Positions 61,775-64,000 of a stretch of 64,000 nucleotides of DNA are shown piece after piece. Positions within the stretch are counted from its first letter, which is position 1. Each line of letters begins with the position of its first letter. The notes under the pieces were generated by a model that saw nothing but the letters and a program-made list of their open reading frames with translations, did not search any database and had not been told where the DNA came from. The stretch lies in assembly GCF_024733845.1 (NCBI RefSeq), contig NZ_JANRHG010000001.1, positions 186,001 to 250,000 of the forward strand. Direction: 5' to 3'. This DNA is from Neomoorella sulfitireducens. Lineage in GTDB: Bacteria; Bacillota; DSM-521; Neomoorellales; Neomoorellaceae. A program made the position numbers and the translations under genes.

Positions 61775-62935
61775 TCAGGGTGCCATCAACCTCTTGACCA
61801 GCATTGTCCCGTAACTTCCCCGCGGAAGTTTAAAAAAAAGAACCATTTTCTGCCTGCCGGGATACAGGTCATCGGGTTCTGCAGGCTGTAAACGGAAATC
61901 CCCGGGAAAAACCACGGCATTCCTGGGGGTGGATTTAAAGAAGGCCTGCCGTACCTTGCGCAGGTTGAAATAACTCCCTTTTATACCCCTTTCCTCCATA
62001 ATAGCTGCAAAAAGCCGTTCCGTACGGTCATCGGGAAACTCCACCCGCCCGGCAGCCAGGGGTAATACCAGGGAACGCAGGTAGGCCAGCTCTTTCCTTT
62101 CCAGGCGCCGGTAAAAAAGATAAGGCCCCGCCGTACCGGGAACGGCCGTAAGCTCAAGGCCCAGGTCCTTAAGGACACATCTCAACAATTCGTTAAAAAG
62201 AAAACCCTGGTAAGCAGAAAAATAAAGGGAGAGCTCTTCGCGAGGTATCATCTGCAGGGCTTCGATGTAGGCCTTAGGTTTTTCGGCCAGCAGGGAGAAT
62301 ATTTTATTTTCCATAGTAGTTTTGGCACGTTCCAGGCAGGTCGTCCAGTCGCCCCAGTGCTCGCGGAAAAAGAGCTTGCGTTCCCGGGCTTCTTTTTTTT
62401 CTTCCGGGTAGATGCCGGTAAGGTAAACCTGCAGGCTGCCGTTGTAGTGCTTCTTCAGCAGCCTTTCGGCCATGAAGCCCATCTGGCGGTCCATGCTGCC
62501 GAAACGCTGGTCGTCATAGTAATTGGGGTACCCGAATCCCCGCACCTCGTCAACCCTGCGGGTAATGCGGGATGCTTCTGTTTTATCCAGGGAGCGAAGG
62601 GTGATGGCAAATTCGTTTCCTTCTAACAAATCAGGCCCCATGGGGCGATCCATATAACCCATGTGCCGTAAAGAATAGTTCTCTTCTTCGGTAGTTAAAT
62701 CGGCGGCATGCTTTACCGTGACATACTGGAAGGTATGGGCGTGCCTGTCCTTTAGCCCGCCGTAAGCAAAAAGGCGGTAGGGAAGGTTATGGGCCTTTGC
62801 CAGCCTTATTAGAAGATCAATGGTGTTCCATCCCTTCTTTTCCAGGAGGTACAGCCGGTAAGGTCCCTTTTCCCGCACTGGGAGGCGGGCCATTTCCCGG
62901 ACCACAAAGTCCCCGGGGATTACCTTCAGTTTCAT
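61775..62935 (-). CDS. truD: tRNA pseudouridine(13) synthase, TruD family
   Basis: 386 residues. The TruD motifs are present: FAYGGLKDRHAHTFQYVTV with the catalytic Asp, GNEFAITLR, FGYPNYYDDQRFGS and FLFNELLRCVL. It changes U13 in tRNA to pseudouridine. TruD is not universal in Firmicutes. ATG start with GGAGC upstream. Confidence 0.92.
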   Translation of the reverse strand: MKLKVIPGDFVVREMARLPVREKGPYRLYLLEKKGWNTIDLLIRLAKAHNLPYRLFAYGGLKDRHAHTFQYVTVKHAADLTTEEENYSLRHMGYMDRPMGPDLLEGNEFAITLRSLDKTEASRITRRVDEVRGFGYPNYYDDQRFGSMDRQMGFMAERLLKKHYNGSLQVYLTGIYPEEKKEARERKLFFREHWGDWTTCLERAKTTMENKIFSLLAEKPKAYIEALQMIPREELSLYFSAYQGFLFNELLRCVLKDLGLELTAVPGTAGPYLFYRRLERKELAYLRSLVLPLAAGRVEFPDDRTERLFAAIMEERGIKGSYFNLRKVRQAFFKSTPRNAVVFPGDFRLQPAEPDDLYPGRQKMVLFFKLPRGSYGTMLVKRLMAP

Positions 62936-63033
62936 CGCTTTGCTCCTTATGCCTGTTTATCGCCTTCTTAAAATATGTACCACAATCCCCGCTCCATTGC
63001 AAATATGCCGGACCTGAAGCCAAAACGGAATAC

Positions 63034-63056
63034 CAGGGTAAAACCCTGACTTTTTT
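63034..63056 (+). terminator. Orphan plus-strand hairpin with T-run
   Basis: CAGGGT and ACCCTG pair around AAA and are followed by AC and six T. No plus-strand gene ends nearby; it lies in the 260-base gap upstream of truD, which otherwise holds only AT-rich promoter-like sequence. Confidence 0.5.
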
Positions 63057-63197
63057 ATACCCAAAATCAAAGATTTACCCTGAAAGGATTCAAGGATTCT
63101 CCTGATAGTCATTGCTAATAATATCTTTCACAATAATACTGCCTGATAATAAGTGTAATAAGGTAGAATTAATCTGCAATTTTAGGGGGGGTTGACA

Positions 63198-63302
63198 ATG
63201 GCCGTTTTAAGTGCGCCTGCCAACGAGGTCCTGCGCATGCAAGAGGATCTCTACCTACAATTATATGGGTGGAAAAGAAGGGCAGCCCTTCAATCTGGCT
63301 GA
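63198..63302 (+). CDS. Possible 34-residue peptide
   Basis: ATG with AGGGGGGG upstream. The peptide MAVLSAPANEVLRMQEDLYL continues to YGWKRRAALQSG. No family recognised. It runs into the 3' end of the truncated sensor gene on the other strand, so it may be the start of a gene cut off by the same rearrangement. Confidence 0.35.
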   Translation: MAVLSAPANEVLRMQEDLYLQLYGWKRRAALQSG

Positions 63303-64000
63303 TCTTCAATTAAAACCACCTCTCCCGTCAAGCCCAGTCTCTCTATAACCTTGTCCAAGGCATCATTGAGCACCGTATCCAGATTAAGAGAATGACTTGC
63401 CGCCGATGTTATCTCCCAAATTGTGGTGAGTTCCTGGTTGCGCCTTAAAAGCTGGCGGTTAAATTCCTCTTTTTCGTTATATAAACTGGCCAGGTTCTCT
63501 GTCATAGTATTAAAAGCCATGCTGAGCCGGCCGATTTCATCCCTGGCCCAGACCCTGGCCTTCTGATTGAGGTCCCCGCGGGCCACCGCCCCGGCCACCT
63601 TGACCAGTTCCAGGATAGGTTTCGTTAAAACCCTGGTGAGGAAATAAGCGGCAGCAATACCCAGGAGCGATACCAGATAGGTGACCAGGAGCATCTTCCA
63701 GGTAGTGGAAGCAAGCGCTTTTTTCACGCTGTGCTCCGCCATTCCTACCCGCGCTATCCCGGCCCGCCCGTCAAATATAGGAACGGCGATGTCATGGATA
63801 AGTCCCTCATCCGTATCCAGGGTCTCGATCTTAAATTTTTCTCCACCGGAAACGGAGTTGGCTTCGAGAAGGTCACGGGGAAAGCCTTCGCCAAAGGTAT
63901 GGGCCAAAAGATTACCGCCCGGGTCTACAATAAAGGCATAACGGGCATCCTCATTGTTCTTCAGCGTATCTATTAAAAGCTGGTGAAGTGCGTAAACATT
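63290..64000 (-). pseudogene. Membrane sensor with HAMP domain, lacking a kinase part (partial at window edge)
   Basis: The gene enters from the right edge. It encodes part of an extracellular Cache-like domain (ARYAFIVDPGGNLLAHTFGE, FDGRAGIARVGMAEHSVKKA), one membrane helix (MLLVTYLVSLLGIAAAYFLT), a HAMP domain (PILELVKVAGAVARGDLNQK) and a coiled-coil linker. Only the first 30 residues of a GAF-like domain follow (LNLDTVLNDALDKVIERLGL). It then stops, where histidine kinases would continue with GAF and catalytic domains. It is probably truncated. Confidence 0.7.

Overview
The window reads as chromosomal DNA of an anaerobic, moderately GC-rich Firmicute of the Moorella / Thermoanaerobacterales type. 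The clues are a tungsto-/molybdo-enzyme with a full pterin cofactor operon, 5-formyltetrahydrofolate cyclo-ligase, AMP-forming acetyl-CoA synthetase, the acpS-nnrD-alr-mazEF order, strong AGGAGG-type ribosome sites, frequent TTG/GTG starts, and gene content typical of acetogens. The organism is inferred from content, not from a database match. Most genes lie on the minus strand.

Layout. 1-4.5 kb: a GntR (FCD) regulator, a second PyrK/PyrD-like flavoprotein pair and a Liv-type ABC transporter. 4.5-6.9 kb: the housekeeping pyrK-pyrD-pyrE genes. 7-23.5 kb: a carbohydrate catabolic island with an FGGY kinase, cupin phosphoglucose isomerase, Zn-alcohol dehydrogenase, 2-hydroxyacid dehydrogenase, MoaD-like protein, aldehyde ferredoxin oxidoreductase (AOR), Gfo/Idh dehydrogenase, TIM-barrel isomerase, Rbs-type ABC transporter, SDR, HAD phosphatase and GntR (UTRA) regulator, with a divergent NAD aldehyde dehydrogenase. 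23.6-29.1 kb: a molybdenum/tungsten cofactor operon (small HTH protein, moeA, moeA, moaA, moaC, MOSC, mogA) behind a Moco riboswitch and terminator. 29-45 kb: mostly housekeeping genes (fthC, tsaD-rimI-tsaB-tsaE, udg, thiE, acpS-nnrD-alr-mazEF, acs, LytS/LytT pair). The fthC-tsaD gap holds a dense run of same-strand DnaA boxes. 46-57 kb: a metal/arsenic resistance island (ACR3, ArsR, Cys/His peptide with PadR, split permease, ArsC, DUF2703, DGC protein, thioredoxin-like protein, ArsP-like permease, CadA ATPase, CadC, ArsR) with several broken genes. 57-64 kb: a DUF401 permease, flavin reductase, pseudouridine synthases, a wall hydrolase and a truncated sensor.

Links between regions. The promoter of the aldehyde dehydrogenase and the promoter of the Moco operon each carry a 22-bp inverted repeat with the same outer half-sites (GTTATGC... 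/ ...CATAAC) over the -10 box. This suggests one regulator ties the AOR-containing sugar island to cofactor supply. In the arsenic island, two promoters (for ArsR at 57 kb and for the permease operon at 54 kb) share -35, spacing, -10 and downstream sequence, and two others share an ATGTT-N3-AACAT operator next to a PadR gene. The most promising little-described pieces are the regulatory link between AOR island and Moco operon, the DnaA-box cluster, and the PadR / Cys-His-peptide / split-permease unit.
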